Shown here piece by piece: positions 40,399 through 49,559 of a stretch of DNA of 58,732 nucleotides (position 1 is its first letter; every line of letters begins with the position of its first letter). Where the stretch lies: NCBI RefSeq assembly GCF_017814915.1, contig NZ_JAGIPZ010000004.1, forward strand, positions 129,610 to 188,341. Direction: 5' to 3'. Below the pieces are notes generated by a model that made no database searches, was not told where the DNA came from, and saw nothing but the letters and a program-made list of their open reading frames with translations. The position numbers and the translations under genes are program-made. The stretch comes from Herbaspirillum sp. LeCh32-8. Lineage in GTDB: Bacteria; Pseudomonadota; Gammaproteobacteria; Burkholderiales; Burkholderiaceae_D.

Positions 40399-40866
40399 TC
40401 AGTAGCGCGAAATGCGACCGTTATCCAGGCGCACGCGGTCACCCACGCGGAAGTCAGTGTTGTCTTCCTGGGCGAAGGTCTGCAGCGAGCCGTCGCTCAT
40501 GCGCACGCGGATGTTGTAGATCTGCTTGCCGGCCGAATTATTGCGCTGGATCTTGTTGCCGGCGTAGGCGCCGCCGGCCGCGCCCGCTACTGTGGCCACC
40601 GCCTGGCCGGTGCCGCCGCCGATGGTGCTGCCCAACAGGCCGCCGGCCACACCGCCGACCACGGCGCCGGCCACGCCGCTGCTTTCCTTGTGAGTGACTT
40701 CGATGGCCTCGACCACGCCGGTGCCGTTGTAGGAAGCCACGCGGTCATAACTCTGCGACTGCGGCGCCGCGCCGTAGGGCTGCTGCGGGCTGGCGCAACC
40801 GAACAGGATGCCGGCGAAGCTCAGGCTGACCACGGCCAGCGAAGTGAAATGGTGTCTGCTCGACAT
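40399..40866 (-). CDS. Glycine-zipper outer-membrane lipoprotein (SlyB/Pcp-like)
   Basis: This 155-residue protein has a lipoprotein signal: hydrophobic core LAVVSLSFAGILFGC, with the lipid-modified Cys at about residue 24. The mid part is a glycine zipper (GVAGAVVGGVAGGLLGSTIGGG, then AGAAGGAYAGNKI) typical of the 2TM-glycine-zipper family that packs against the outer membrane. The C-terminal part (IRVRMSDGSLQTFAQEDNTDFRVGDRVRLDNGRISRY) is a small beta domain. ATG 40866 has GAGGAG upstream. Upstream bases to corA hold no gene. It likely supports envelope stability. The role is inferred from the family. Confidence 0.9.
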   Translation of the reverse strand: MSSRHHFTSLAVVSLSFAGILFGCASPQQPYGAAPQSQSYDRVASYNGTGVVEAIEVTHKESSGVAGAVVGGVAGGLLGSTIGGGTGQAVATVAGAAGGAYAGNKIQRNNSAGKQIYNIRVRMSDGSLQTFAQEDNTDFRVGDRVRLDNGRISRY

Positions 40867-41067
40867 GACGGACTCCTCTATCCATTCTGATGGCTGCAGT
40901 GTGCCGCGCGCGCGCCGCCTGCGACATCGGAGAAGCGCCATAATGCTTGTCAGATAAACAGCGACGACGCCATTCGGCATCATCTGTGCGGAGGGAGGAT
41001 TTCTCCACTGGCAGCGACTGCGGGGATGGCGCGACAAGCGCGTGGCGCTTGGCTCACCCGGTGCCGC

Positions 41068-42033
41068 TTAATTGAGCCAGCCGCGCCGACGGAAATACCA
41101 GAACGGCGCGATCGCCGAGCCGATCATCATCATGATCGCGATCGGATAACCGACCGCCCACTCCAGCTCCGGCATCCACTTGAAGTTCATGCCATAGATG
41201 CTGGCGATCAGCGTCGGCGGCAGGAAGGCTACCGAGGCCACCGAGAAGATCTTGATGATCTTGTTCTGGTTGATGTTGATGAAGCCGACGGTGGCGTCCA
41301 TCAGGAAGTTGATCTTGTCGAACAGGAAGGCGGTGTGGCCGTCCAGCGATTCGATGTCGCGCAGGATCTGGCGCGCGTCCTCGAACTGTTCGGAGCTCAG
41401 CAGGCGGCCGCGCATCAGGAAGCTGACCGCGCGGCGCGTGTCCATCATGTTGCGGCGGATGCGACCGTTCAAATCTTCTTCGTGAGCGATGGTGTTAAGC
41501 ACCTCGGCCGCGGCCTGGTCGGACAGGCTTTTCTTCAGCACGCTGGTGCTGACCGCTTCCAGTTTCTGGTAGATGCCTTCGAGCGCGTCGGCGGAATATT
41601 CGGCGTCGGTCTCATACAGGTCCAGCAGTACGTCGCGATAGTCGCCGATGGAGCCGGGACGCGAGCGCGCGCGCATGCGCACCAGCCGGAATACCGGCAA
41701 GTCCTCGGCATGCACCGAGAACAGGATGTTGCGGGCCAGGATGAAGGCTACTGTCATGGTCGACGAGGCGTCGTCGTCGCCTTCGAACAGGAAATCGGTG
41801 CGCAGGTGCAGGTCGCCGTTCTCGGCTTCGAAATAACGCGCCGAGGCTTCGATGTCGCTGAATTCGTCTTCGTCCGGCAGCGTCACGCCATAGATGCTCT
41901 TGACCCAGGCGCGCTCTTCGTCATTCGGTTCAGTCAGGTCGACCCATACCGGTGTTGCCTGTTCCAGGTCGGCGCGGCTGTCGATATTGACCTGGCTGAG
42001 TCGGCCGTTTTGCAACACGAATACATTGATCAT
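41068..42033 (-). CDS. corA: CorA-type magnesium/cobalt transporter
   Basis: This 321-residue protein has the universal pore motif YGMN (GMN at 281-283), followed by a short periplasmic loop (FKWMPELEW) and the second membrane helix. The first helix is IKIFSVASVAFLPPTLIASI. The long acidic and helical N-terminal cytoplasmic domain is normal. It forms a pentameric channel for Mg2+ (also Co2+ and Ni2+). ATG 42033 is the family start (MINVFVLQNG). It is downstream of mtgA by 189 bases of GC-rich spacer with short repeats of GCGCATGC, so its own promoter is likely. Confidence 0.95.
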   Translation of the reverse strand: MINVFVLQNGRLSQVNIDSRADLEQATPVWVDLTEPNDEERAWVKSIYGVTLPDEDEFSDIEASARYFEAENGDLHLRTDFLFEGDDDASSTMTVAFILARNILFSVHAEDLPVFRLVRMRARSRPGSIGDYRDVLLDLYETDAEYSADALEGIYQKLEAVSTSVLKKSLSDQAAAEVLNTIAHEEDLNGRIRRNMMDTRRAVSFLMRGRLLSSEQFEDARQILRDIESLDGHTAFLFDKINFLMDATVGFININQNKIIKIFSVASVAFLPPTLIASIYGMNFKWMPELEWAVGYPIAIMMMIGSAIAPFWYFRRRGWLN

Positions 42034-42222
42034 GGGCTCTCGCTGGCTGGAACGCGGGGAAGGTGAAGGCGCCGGAACGCTCGGCTCCGGGCACGCCCCG
42101 GAACGTGCGCAAGTGTACGTTCAACCATAGCCGCAGGCAAGCTCGGCGCGCACTGCGGGCGATATGTCATGCGCCTGTCACGCGCATGCGCGGCGCATGC
42201 CGGCCGACGGGAATTGACGGGG

Positions 42223-42933
42223 TTATTTATGCGCCGGCGGCAGCGACGCCGCATTCATGCGGCGCAAGATCAGGCCGGTGCGCGCGGCCAGGTAGCCGGA
42301 ACCGCGGTTCTTGTCGTAGAAGCGCGGACGCGGCAGCATCACCGCCAGGCGCGCGGCCTGCTCGGCGCCGAGGTTGGCGGCCGTGGTGCGGTAATAGTGC
42401 TGGGAAGCGGCCTCGGCGCCGAACACGCCGTTGCCCCACTCCACCACGTTCAGGTAGATCTCGAAGATGCGCTGCTTGTCCATCAGGAATTCAAGCATGT
42501 AAGTGATCACGAATTCCTGCGCCTTACGCAGATAGCTGCGTTCGCCCGAGAGGAACAGGTTCTTGGCCAGCTGCTGGGTGATGGTGGAGCCGCCGGCCAC
42601 CACCTTGCCCTTCTTCTCGTTCTTCTCGTAGGCCTTTTGCAGAGCGTCCCAGTCGATGCCGTCATGCTCGGAGAAATTGGAATCCTCGGAGGCGATGATG
42701 GCTCGCTTCAGATTGTTGGAGATGCGCGCGTAGGGCACCCATTTGAACTGCAGCTGCGCGTTGGGATTTTGCTCCTGCAGGATGGACAGACGCTGGCGCA
42801 TGAAGCTGGTGGAGTCCGGGTTGTGATCCTTCCACCACCAGATCTGCAGGAAGAAATACGCCTGCAGCAACAGCACGCAGGCGATGGGAACGAGGATGAT
42901 CCAGAGGAGCAGCTTGCGGGCGGATTTCATCAT
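42223..42933 (-). CDS. mtgA: Monofunctional biosynthetic peptidoglycan transglycosylase
   Basis: This 236-residue GT51 enzyme polymerises lipid II into glycan strands. One N-terminal membrane helix is seen ([23 protein letters not shown]). The catalytic Glu is in [15 protein letters not shown] (about E83). The second motif is [27 protein letters not shown] with its conserved Glu. IEIYLN-type [22 protein letters not shown] completes the fold. There is no transpeptidase domain, as expected for MtgA. It follows aroE by 32 bases in the rnb-tonB-like-aroE-mtgA order. Tandem ATG codons stand at the start. Confidence 0.95.
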   Translation of the reverse strand: MMKSARKLLLWIILVPIACVLLLQAYFFLQIWWWKDHNPDSTSFMRQRLSILQEQNPNAQLQFKWVPYARISNNLKRAIIASEDSNFSEHDGIDWDALQKAYEKNEKKGKVVAGGSTITQQLAKNLFLSGERSYLRKAQEFVITYMLEFLMDKQRIFEIYLNVVEWGNGVFGAEAASQHYYRTTAANLGAEQAARLAVMLPRPRFYDKNRGSGYLAARTGLILRRMNAASLPPAHK

Positions 42934-42965
42934 GTGCCGTTGTTCTTGTTGTGGCGTGACGCGAC

Positions 42966-43781
42966 TTATTCGGAGAGCTGGCGGCGCAGATTGGCGAACA
43001 CCTCGGAGGTGTCGGGCCGCACGCCGCGCCAGATGAAGAAGGCCTCTGCCGCCTGCTCCACCAGCATGCCCAGGCCATCGCGGGCGACGGCGCCGTGCTG
43101 CTGCGCGCTCTGCATGAACACCGTGGGCTGGCGGCCGTACATCATGTCGTAGGCCAGCGTATCGCGACCGTAGACGCTGGTCGGCAACGGCGGCAAGTCG
43201 TCAGAGAGGCTGGCCGAGGTGGCGTTGACGATCAGGTCGAAGGCGCCGTCCAGGTCGGCGTAGGCGGCGCTCCTGACCGGGCCGTACTCGGCGAACTGTG
43301 CGGCCAGCTCGGCGGCCTTGGATTGGGTGCGGTTGACCACCACCAGCTCGGCCGGCTGTTGCTCCAGCAGCGGCAACAGCGCGCCGCGCGACGCGCCGCC
43401 GGCGCCCAGCAGGAGGATGCGACGCCCGCCCAACGCCACGCCGGCATTGACGGTGATGTCGGTCACCAGGCCGGCGCCGTCGGTGTTGTCGCCGTAGACC
43501 CGGCCGCCGTCGAACCTAAGCGTGTTGACCGCGCCGGCCAGGCGCGCGCGCTCGGACAGGTGGTCGGCCAGCGCGAACGCTTCCAGCTTGAAGGGCACGG
43601 TGACGTTGGCGCCGCGTCCGCCGCGACGCTGAAACACCTGCACGCTGGCCTTGAAGCCGTGCAGCGGCGCCAGCAGGCGCTCATAGCTCAGCGTCTGGCC
43701 GGTCTGGGCGGCGAACTGCGCGTGGATCTCGGGAGATTTGCTGTGGGCAATCGGATTGCCGATGACGACGTATGCATCCAT
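42966..43781 (-). CDS. aroE: Shikimate dehydrogenase (NADP+)
   Basis: This 271-residue enzyme reduces 3-dehydroshikimate to shikimate. The substrate site shows NPIAHSKSP and the catalytic pair K65 (NVTVPFK) and D101 (GDNTDG). The NADP site shows [17 protein letters not shown] and VVNRTQSKA. The end, [18 protein letters not shown], is standard. The next gene upstream is the TonB-like gene, 53 bases away on the same strand. The match to AroE proper is strong, and a YdiB or AroE-like paralog is less likely. Confidence 0.95.
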   Translation of the reverse strand: MDAYVVIGNPIAHSKSPEIHAQFAAQTGQTLSYERLLAPLHGFKASVQVFQRRGGRGANVTVPFKLEAFALADHLSERARLAGAVNTLRFDGGRVYGDNTDGAGLVTDITVNAGVALGGRRILLLGAGGASRGALLPLLEQQPAELVVVNRTQSKAAELAAQFAEYGPVRSAAYADLDGAFDLIVNATSASLSDDLPPLPTSVYGRDTLAYDMMYGRQPTVFMQSAQQHGAVARDGLGMLVEQAAEAFFIWRGVRPDTSEVFANLRRQLSE

Positions 43782-43834
43782 GTTGGTCCGCCTGTTCCGT
43801 GTGCCTGTCTTGTTGTCCTTGGCCGCCCGGCGTA

Positions 43835-44716
43835 TCAGCCGGCGCCGATCTGCGTCTGCAGCCCTTGGTCGCGCGTGAAGCGAAAGCGCGTCACGATCTC
43901 CCAGACGTCATCCTTGCCGGTGCTGCGCATGTTCTCAGGGAAGCGGCCGAACGGCGCCGAGCGGCGCACGATGGCCACTGCCGCCCGATCCAGCGCCGGG
44001 TTGCCGGAACTGGTCTTGACCACCACCCCGCCGTCGCGCTCGTAGATGGTGCCGTCCTGGAACACCGGGATGATCACCAGCAACTCGCCGTACAGCTTCT
44101 GGCCGTCCTTGCTCGGGAAATTGAGCGTGCCGACCTTTTCGATCTTGTCCTGCAGCGCCTTGTAATACTGGGCGTATCCGACCTCACGCGTGCTCGGCGT
44201 GATCTGGGTCTTCTTGGGGCGCTTGTTGTATTCCTCGATGTTCTTGGCGACCTCGGCCTCCATGCGCGCCATCGCCTTGGCGGTCTCGATCATGTCGCGC
44301 GCATTGAGCTGCGGCGCCTCCTTGGGCTTTTGCTGCTCGGCGCTGGCCACATTCTGCTGCGAGGCCTTGGCCTGCGCCAGCATCTTGCGCTGCTGCTCTT
44401 CCAGCTCGGCCACGCGACGCTGCGCAGCCTTGACGCTGTCGCCGGTTTCCTGGCGCTTCATGTCCGGCAGCGGCGACTTGGCGCGCCCCTGGTCGACGTT
44501 GCCGCCACCGTCCAGATTGGCCTGTGCCAGCGCCTCGGCGTTGACCGGTTTCTTGTCGTGCTTGGCGTTGACCAGGATCACTTCCAGCTCCGGGTCGGAC
44601 GGCTTCAACTTGAAGGCGTCGGGCGCGGCGAAATGCACGGCCAGCAACACGCCGTGCACCAGCAGCGAGATGCCCAGCGCGAAGCTCAGCAGACGATGTT
44701 GGGAAAACAGATTCAC
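43835..44716 (-). CDS. TonB-like energy transducer / TonB C-terminal domain protein
   Basis: This 293-residue protein has one N-terminal membrane helix ([21 protein letters not shown], about 9-30). A periplasmic spacer is rich in charged residues, with a coiled-coil-like stretch ([24 protein letters not shown]). The C-terminal domain resembles TonB-C ([46 protein letters not shown]). The classic Pro/Lys linker is weak, so it is the diverged TonB-C type found beside aroE in betaproteobacteria rather than the main siderophore TonB. It starts at GTG 44716 (Asn-Leu-Phe follows). No exbB or exbD gene is nearby. Confidence 0.8.
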   Translation of the reverse strand: MNLFSQHRLLSFALGISLLVHGVLLAVHFAAPDAFKLKPSDPELEVILVNAKHDKKPVNAEALAQANLDGGGNVDQGRAKSPLPDMKRQETGDSVKAAQRRVAELEEQQRKMLAQAKASQQNVASAEQQKPKEAPQLNARDMIETAKAMARMEAEVAKNIEEYNKRPKKTQITPSTREVGYAQYYKALQDKIEKVGTLNFPSKDGQKLYGELLVIIPVFQDGTIYERDGGVVVKTSSGNPALDRAAVAIVRRSAPFGRFPENMRSTGKDDVWEIVTRFRFTRDQGLQTQIGAG

Positions 44717-44771
44717 AGCGCGTACCGATGTCCGACGGTGGTCAAAGCAGCAATTCTACGCCAGGCCAACA

Positions 44772-46844
44772 TCATTGGGCCGCATCGGCGGGCCGGCTTT
44801 CGCCGTCCTCGCCCGCATCCGCAGTTGGGGATTCGCCCTCGTCACCGGCCGGCTCCGCCTGCTCGTCGCCGGATGTGCCGGCCATGCCTTCGAGCAATTC
44901 TTCCTCTTCGTCGCCCAGATCCATGTCCAGCGCCTGGGCAGCCGCAGCCGGCACTTCCAGCAAGCGCGCCTCGACGGAGAGGTCGACCTCGTCCCAGCGC
45001 AGCAGGTCGAGCCTGACCTGCAGGCCGCGCGCCAGCGACGGCAGGCCCGGCATGCGCAGCACCAGCGGGATCTCGACTAAGCGCAGGATCTCGTCCTTCA
45101 GCACCACGGCGTCGACTTGGCGCGCCTCCTTCTGCGCCAGCCAGCGCAGGCACCAGTAGCGCTCCATGGTGGACTGGAAGTCGGCGTAGCCCGAGTACGC
45201 GGCATCGAAGCCGGAGACGATGGCAAACAAGTCGGCATCGCGCGGCTTGAAGGGGGCCACCAGCGGCGCAGTCACGCCATGCTCGATGCAGGCCAGTATC
45301 TGCCATTGGTTGACCAGGTCGGTGTAACGACGCAGCGGCGAGGTGCTCCACGCGTACTGGTCCACGCCCAGGCCCTGGTGCGGCGCCGCGTGGGTCACCA
45401 TGCGCACCTGCATCTTGGCGGCCCAGCCGCCGGCACCGCCGCCCTGCGCGCGGTAGATGCCCGGCACGCCATGGTCGGCCATCAGCTTGCCCCAGGTGCT
45501 GTTGGCGAAGATCATCAGCTCGGCCACGATCTTGTCCAGCGGCGCGCCGCGCTTGCGGCGCACGATGCTGACCACGTCGTCCTCGACGTAGAAGTTGAAG
45601 TCGACGCGATTATTCTGTTCCGGACGCAGGCCGAAGCTCTCGCGCTTGGCCATGCGGCCTTGTTCCAGCAGTTGCACCCATTGCCACAGCAGCGCGATCT
45701 CGTCCTTGTGCGGATAGTCGCCGGTGTTGGCAGCCAGCGCCTCTTCGGTGACCAGCGCGTCAAGGTCGTTGTGACGCAGGTTGGCGGTGATCGGCACCAG
45801 CTCGGCACGGGTCTCGGTGCCCAGCACTTCCCAGCTGGCCGGATCCAGCGTGGCGTACAGCGACAGCGCCGGACGCGCGGCGCCGGCGTCCAGCGTATAG
45901 GCCGCGACCAGTTCGTCGGGCAGCATGGTGATTTTTTCGCCGGGCATGTAGACGGTGGACATGCGCGCGCGGGCGATGGCGTCGATCGCATCGTCGCGCT
46001 TGATGGCCAGGCCGGGCGCGGCGATGTGGATGCCCACGCGCAGCTTGCCGTCGGCCATGCGCGTGACCGACAGCGCGTCGTCGATCTCGGTGGTGGTGAC
46101 GTCGTCGATCGAGAAGGCCTGCACCTCGGCGGTCGGCAGGTTGGTCGTCGGCGCCGGAATGGTGATGGCCGGGAAGCCGGTGCCGCGCGGGAAATACTCG
46201 TACAGGAACTTGGCGTAGTGCAGTTCTTTGGGCGAGGCCACGCCGCCGGCGGCCAGCATCAGGCGTTGCGGGGTGGTCTGCAATTCCTTGGCGGCGGCGT
46301 CCAGCGCCTTGAACTCGATGCCGTTCTTGTCGGGCTTGAACAGCAACTGCAGCGCGATGGGCTTGAAGGCCTCGGGCAGCTGGTGGGCCTTGAGCTCGTC
46401 GACGTAGGCAGCCTGGGCCGCCAGTTGCAACTTCTTCTTTTCCAGGCCGGCCAGCGCGGCTTGCAGCGATGCGTGCGGCGCCGCCTTGTAGCGGCCGCGG
46501 CCCTTCTTGTAGAAATAAATCGGCGCGCTGTGCAGGCGCTGCAGCATGCCGGCCGCTTCCGGCGGTGTGGGCGCGTGGCCGAAATATTCGGCGGCCAGCT
46601 CGGCAAAGCCGAACTCTTCTTCACCGGCCACTTCCCATAGGAAATCGAGGTCGACGTCGTCGGCGATCGCCTGCGCCTGCTGCAGCAGGTCTTGCGGCGA
46701 GGGCTGGGCGAACTGCAGCAGCGCGTCCTTGGATTTGACCTTGGCGCGCTTGCCGGAGGCCATCTCGACCTGGTAGGACTCGCCCTGCTGGGTCATGATG
46801 GAGCCGGCCTTGAAGTCGCCGGATTCTTCGAACAATAAATTCAT
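44772..46844 (-). CDS. RNase II/R-family exoribonuclease
   Basis: This 690-residue enzyme has a central RNB domain. The metal-binding motif is FSIDDVTTTEIDDALSV, with Asp at 247, 255 and 256. The position of E. coli D207 is Glu253 here, as I recall for a plant/cyanobacteria-like subgroup. GIHIAAPGLAI, ARMSTVYMPGEKITMLP, MIFANSTWGKLM and STSPLRRYTDLVNQ follow. The last 50 residues are an acidic tail (GDEEEELLEG onward). The first 45 residues carry a small beta domain. It degrades RNA 3' to 5'. ATG 46844 fits the pattern. It leads the rnb-tonB-aroE-mtgA group. Confidence 0.88.
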   Translation of the reverse strand: MNLLFEESGDFKAGSIMTQQGESYQVEMASGKRAKVKSKDALLQFAQPSPQDLLQQAQAIADDVDLDFLWEVAGEEEFGFAELAAEYFGHAPTPPEAAGMLQRLHSAPIYFYKKGRGRYKAAPHASLQAALAGLEKKKLQLAAQAAYVDELKAHQLPEAFKPIALQLLFKPDKNGIEFKALDAAAKELQTTPQRLMLAAGGVASPKELHYAKFLYEYFPRGTGFPAITIPAPTTNLPTAEVQAFSIDDVTTTEIDDALSVTRMADGKLRVGIHIAAPGLAIKRDDAIDAIARARMSTVYMPGEKITMLPDELVAAYTLDAGAARPALSLYATLDPASWEVLGTETRAELVPITANLRHNDLDALVTEEALAANTGDYPHKDEIALLWQWVQLLEQGRMAKRESFGLRPEQNNRVDFNFYVEDDVVSIVRRKRGAPLDKIVAELMIFANSTWGKLMADHGVPGIYRAQGGGAGGWAAKMQVRMVTHAAPHQGLGVDQYAWSTSPLRRYTDLVNQWQILACIEHGVTAPLVAPFKPRDADLFAIVSGFDAAYSGYADFQSTMERYWCLRWLAQKEARQVDAVVLKDEILRLVEIPLVLRMPGLPSLARGLQVRLDLLRWDEVDLSVEARLLEVPAAAAQALDMDLGDEEEELLEGMAGTSGDEQAEPAGDEGESPTADAGEDGESRPADAAQ

Positions 46845-46868
46845 CGTCTGCTTCTGTTTCCAAATTTC

Positions 46869-47477
46869 TTAAATCTCTTGCCGGGGTTTTGCCTCGGGGC
46901 GCATCAGCGCCGCCAGGGCCGGCAGGAATACGTCGGTGACCATCAGCACGCCGCCGCGGCGCTTGAACAGCGAACGGCGGGCGAACAGGGTCGAAGGCAT
47001 GGCCTCGGCCGGCAAAGCCCGCGCGATGCGGCGCATCAGCGGATGGTCGGCTTGCAGGCGCGCATAGTGGATCGGGCTGCGCTCCACCAGCGGGTCAAAA
47101 AACAGGTTGGCGCCCAGCGGCGTCGTTCCCAGCTTGCTGAAAAAGGGCCAGTCCGATTTCACCGACGAGGTCGACAGCACGGTGTGGCCGAACACCACCG
47201 GCCGGCCGTCGCAATGCAGTATCACATCGCGCTCCACCACCCGGCTGCGCGCCGGCACACCCAGCGCAGCATACTCGTCGGTCAAGATGGGGCCTGGACG
47301 CTGGCGCAGCAGGCGCACCGAAAAATGGTCGGTGCGCGCCTTCAGCTTCAAGGTCATCGACCCGGCATCGGCCAGCCAGGCGCGGGTGCGACGCGCCAAG
47401 TCGCCGTCGCCGGCCAGCAGCGACGCCAGCGCCTGCGGATGCGCCATCCAGTTGGCGCGGCCCGGGTAATGCGGCAT
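46869..47477 (-). CDS. ubiC: Chorismate pyruvate-lyase
   Basis: This 202-residue enzyme splits chorismate into 4-hydroxybenzoate and pyruvate, the first step of ubiquinone synthesis. Motifs seen are LTDEYAALGVPARSRVVERDVILHCDGRPVVFGHTVL, GTTPLGANLF with the product-gating region, and ARRSLF near the end. ATG 47477 overlaps the yqiA stop by one base (TGATG), which indicates translational coupling. The frame is open upstream but overlaps yqiA. It is the last gene of the mpl-yqiA-ubiC run. Confidence 0.92.
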   Translation of the reverse strand: MPHYPGRANWMAHPQALASLLAGDGDLARRTRAWLADAGSMTLKLKARTDHFSVRLLRQRPGPILTDEYAALGVPARSRVVERDVILHCDGRPVVFGHTVLSTSSVKSDWPFFSKLGTTPLGANLFFDPLVERSPIHYARLQADHPLMRRIARALPAEAMPSTLFARRSLFKRRGGVLMVTDVFLPALAALMRPEAKPRQEI

Positions 47478-48076
47478 CAGGACACCGCCTTGCCAGCGGC
47501 GTCGGCAACATTGACGCCGCAAAAGGCCAACACATCACCCAGGTAATCGGCGAACTCGGCGATACCGTGGTCGCTGCCTTGGATCACGGTCTGGCGCGCG
47601 CCCGGGTAATGCGCCACCATCTCGCGCCAGTCCAGCACCTCGTCACCGGTGGCGGCGATCAGGAAGTAACGTTCGGGCTGCGTGATGCGCTCCGTCATCA
47701 GCGCGCGCAGCTCATCGACATACTCGCGCTTGAATTCAAAGGGTTCGTCGGAATGGTATTGCGTGGTTACGCCGACGTAGGACTCCAGCTCGCGCGGCGG
47801 CTTGACCGCCGGGTTCAGCAATACCGCGCGGCAACCGGTCCGCTCGGCCAGCCAGGTGGCATAGAAGCCGCCCAGCGAGGATCCGACCACCGTCAGGCGC
47901 GCCGGATCGGCGCCGGCAATCAGCGACCCGACCAGCGCGATGGCGCCGGCCGGCGAAGCCGGCAACTGCGGACAAACGTACTGATCCTGCAAGCCCAGCT
48001 CGGCCATGCGCTGCCCCATCAGGCGCGCCTTGAACGATTGCGGCGAAGAACGAAAACCGTGCAGATACAGGATCAT
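47477..48076 (-). CDS. YqiA-family alpha/beta-hydrolase esterase
   Basis: This 199-residue protein begins MILYLHGFRSSPQSFKA (oxyanion-hole HGF). The nucleophile elbow is VVGSSLGGFYATWLA. The acid is in ATGDEVLDW and the catalytic His is in GSDHGIAEF. This is the YqiA pattern, a cytoplasmic esterase of unknown natural substrate. The start overlaps the mpl stop by 4 bases (ATGA), and the stop overlaps the ubiC start. The mpl-yqiA-ubiC genes are thus tightly linked, though no metabolic tie is obvious. Confidence 0.9.
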   Translation of the reverse strand: MILYLHGFRSSPQSFKARLMGQRMAELGLQDQYVCPQLPASPAGAIALVGSLIAGADPARLTVVGSSLGGFYATWLAERTGCRAVLLNPAVKPPRELESYVGVTTQYHSDEPFEFKREYVDELRALMTERITQPERYFLIAATGDEVLDWREMVAHYPGARQTVIQGSDHGIAEFADYLGDVLAFCGVNVADAAGKAVS

Positions 48077-49452
48077 GCCAGGGCGTCCAGCAGCTTCTGG
48101 TGCACGCCGCCGAAGCCGCCGTTGCTCATCACCAGCACCTGGTCGCCGGGACGCGCAACGGCCTTGACCGCCTGCACCAATGCGTCCAGGTCGTCATGGG
48201 CCGAGGCCTTGGCCCCCAGCGGCGCCAGCGCCTCGCCCAGGTTCCAGCCCAGCGCGTCCTTGCCGGCCTTGGCGCCGTAGCCGAACACCAGGTCGGCATC
48301 GGCCAGGCTGGCCGACAGCGCTTCCTTCATGGTGCCCAGCTTCATGGTGTTGGAGCGCGGCTCCAGCACCGCCAGGATGCGTGCGCCGCCGACCTTCTTG
48401 CGCAGGCCGGCCACGGTGGTGGCAATCGCGGTCGGATGGTGGGCGAAGTCGTCGTACACGGCCACGCCGTTGGCGGTGCCGCGCAGCTCCATGCGGCGCT
48501 TGACGCTCTGGAACAGGCCCAGCGCCTCGATCGCCTGCGTCGGCGGCACGCCGACGTGGCGCGCCGCGGCAATGGCCGCCAGTGCGTTCATGCGATTGTG
48601 TTCGCCGGTCAACTCCCACTGCACGGTGCCTTGCGGTTGGCCGTCGAAGAGCACGTCGAAACGACCGTCGTCGTGGTTCACCAGCGACCAGCCGGCGCCC
48701 TCGGCCACGCCGAAGTCCTCGCGCTCGCTCCAGCAGCCGCGCGCGATCACACGTTGCAGCGCCGGCTCGCGGCCGTTCACCAGCAGCCGGCCGATGCCCG
48801 GTACGGTGCGCACCAGGTGATGGAATTGCGTTTCGATGGCGCCCAGATCGGGGAAGATGTCGGCGTGATCGTATTCCAGGTTGTTCAGGATCGCGGTGCG
48901 CGAACGGTAGTGCACGAACTTGCTGCGCTTGTCGAAGAAGGCGGTGTCGTACTCGTCGGCCTCGATCACGAAGAAGGGCGACGGGCCGCCATGGCCATCG
49001 CTGCCCAGCCGCGCCGAGATGCCGAAGTTCATCGGCACGCCGCCGATCAGGAAACCCGGCTTGTAGCCGGCATGCTCCAGCACCCAGGCCAGCATGGCCG
49101 AGGTGGTGGTCTTGCCGTGCGTGCCGGCCACCGACAGCACCCATTTGTCCTGCAGGAGTTGGCGGCCGATCCATTCCGGGCCGGAAACATAGGGCAAGCC
49201 GCGGTTGAGAATTTCTTCCATCAGCGGGTTGCCGCGCGAAACCACGTTGCCGATCACAAACAGGTCCGGCTTCAGGTCGACCTGGGAGGGATCGAAGCCC
49301 TGCATCAGTTCGATGCCCTGGGCTTCCAGCTGGGTGCTCATCGGCGGGTAGACGTTGGCGTCGCAACCGGTCACCTTGTGGCCGGCCTCCTTGGCCAGGA
49401 CGGCCAGGCCGCCCATGAAGGTGCCGCAAATGCCGAGAATATGAATGTGCAT
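48073..49452 (-). CDS. mpl: UDP-N-acetylmuramate:L-alanyl-gamma-D-glutamyl-meso-diaminopimelate ligase
   Basis: This 459-residue Mur-ligase attaches recycled tripeptide to UDP-MurNAc. It shows the N-terminal Rossmann motif HILGICGTFMGGLA, the Mur P-loop AGTHGKTTTSAML (about 109-121), EADEYDTAFFDKRSKF, LEYDHADIF, GEHNRMNALAA, VYDDFAHHPTA and LEPRSNTMK. ATG 49452 is the family start. The frame upstream is not conserved. With anmK it marks active peptidoglycan recycling. It diverges from the gene at 49560 with about 107 bases between. Confidence 0.95.
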   Translation of the reverse strand: MHIHILGICGTFMGGLAVLAKEAGHKVTGCDANVYPPMSTQLEAQGIELMQGFDPSQVDLKPDLFVIGNVVSRGNPLMEEILNRGLPYVSGPEWIGRQLLQDKWVLSVAGTHGKTTTSAMLAWVLEHAGYKPGFLIGGVPMNFGISARLGSDGHGGPSPFFVIEADEYDTAFFDKRSKFVHYRSRTAILNNLEYDHADIFPDLGAIETQFHHLVRTVPGIGRLLVNGREPALQRVIARGCWSEREDFGVAEGAGWSLVNHDDGRFDVLFDGQPQGTVQWELTGEHNRMNALAAIAAARHVGVPPTQAIEALGLFQSVKRRMELRGTANGVAVYDDFAHHPTAIATTVAGLRKKVGGARILAVLEPRSNTMKLGTMKEALSASLADADLVFGYGAKAGKDALGWNLGEALAPLGAKASAHDDLDALVQAVKAVARPGDQVLVMSNGGFGGVHQKLLDALA

Positions 49453-49559
49453 AACAAATCGACTGAGGTAATCGTGCGATTCTACCTGAGCCGACCGCAT
49501 CCGCCGATGCCGGCCGGGGCAAAAAGCGGCGCCCGGCACGAGCAGGTATGATGTCGCCC

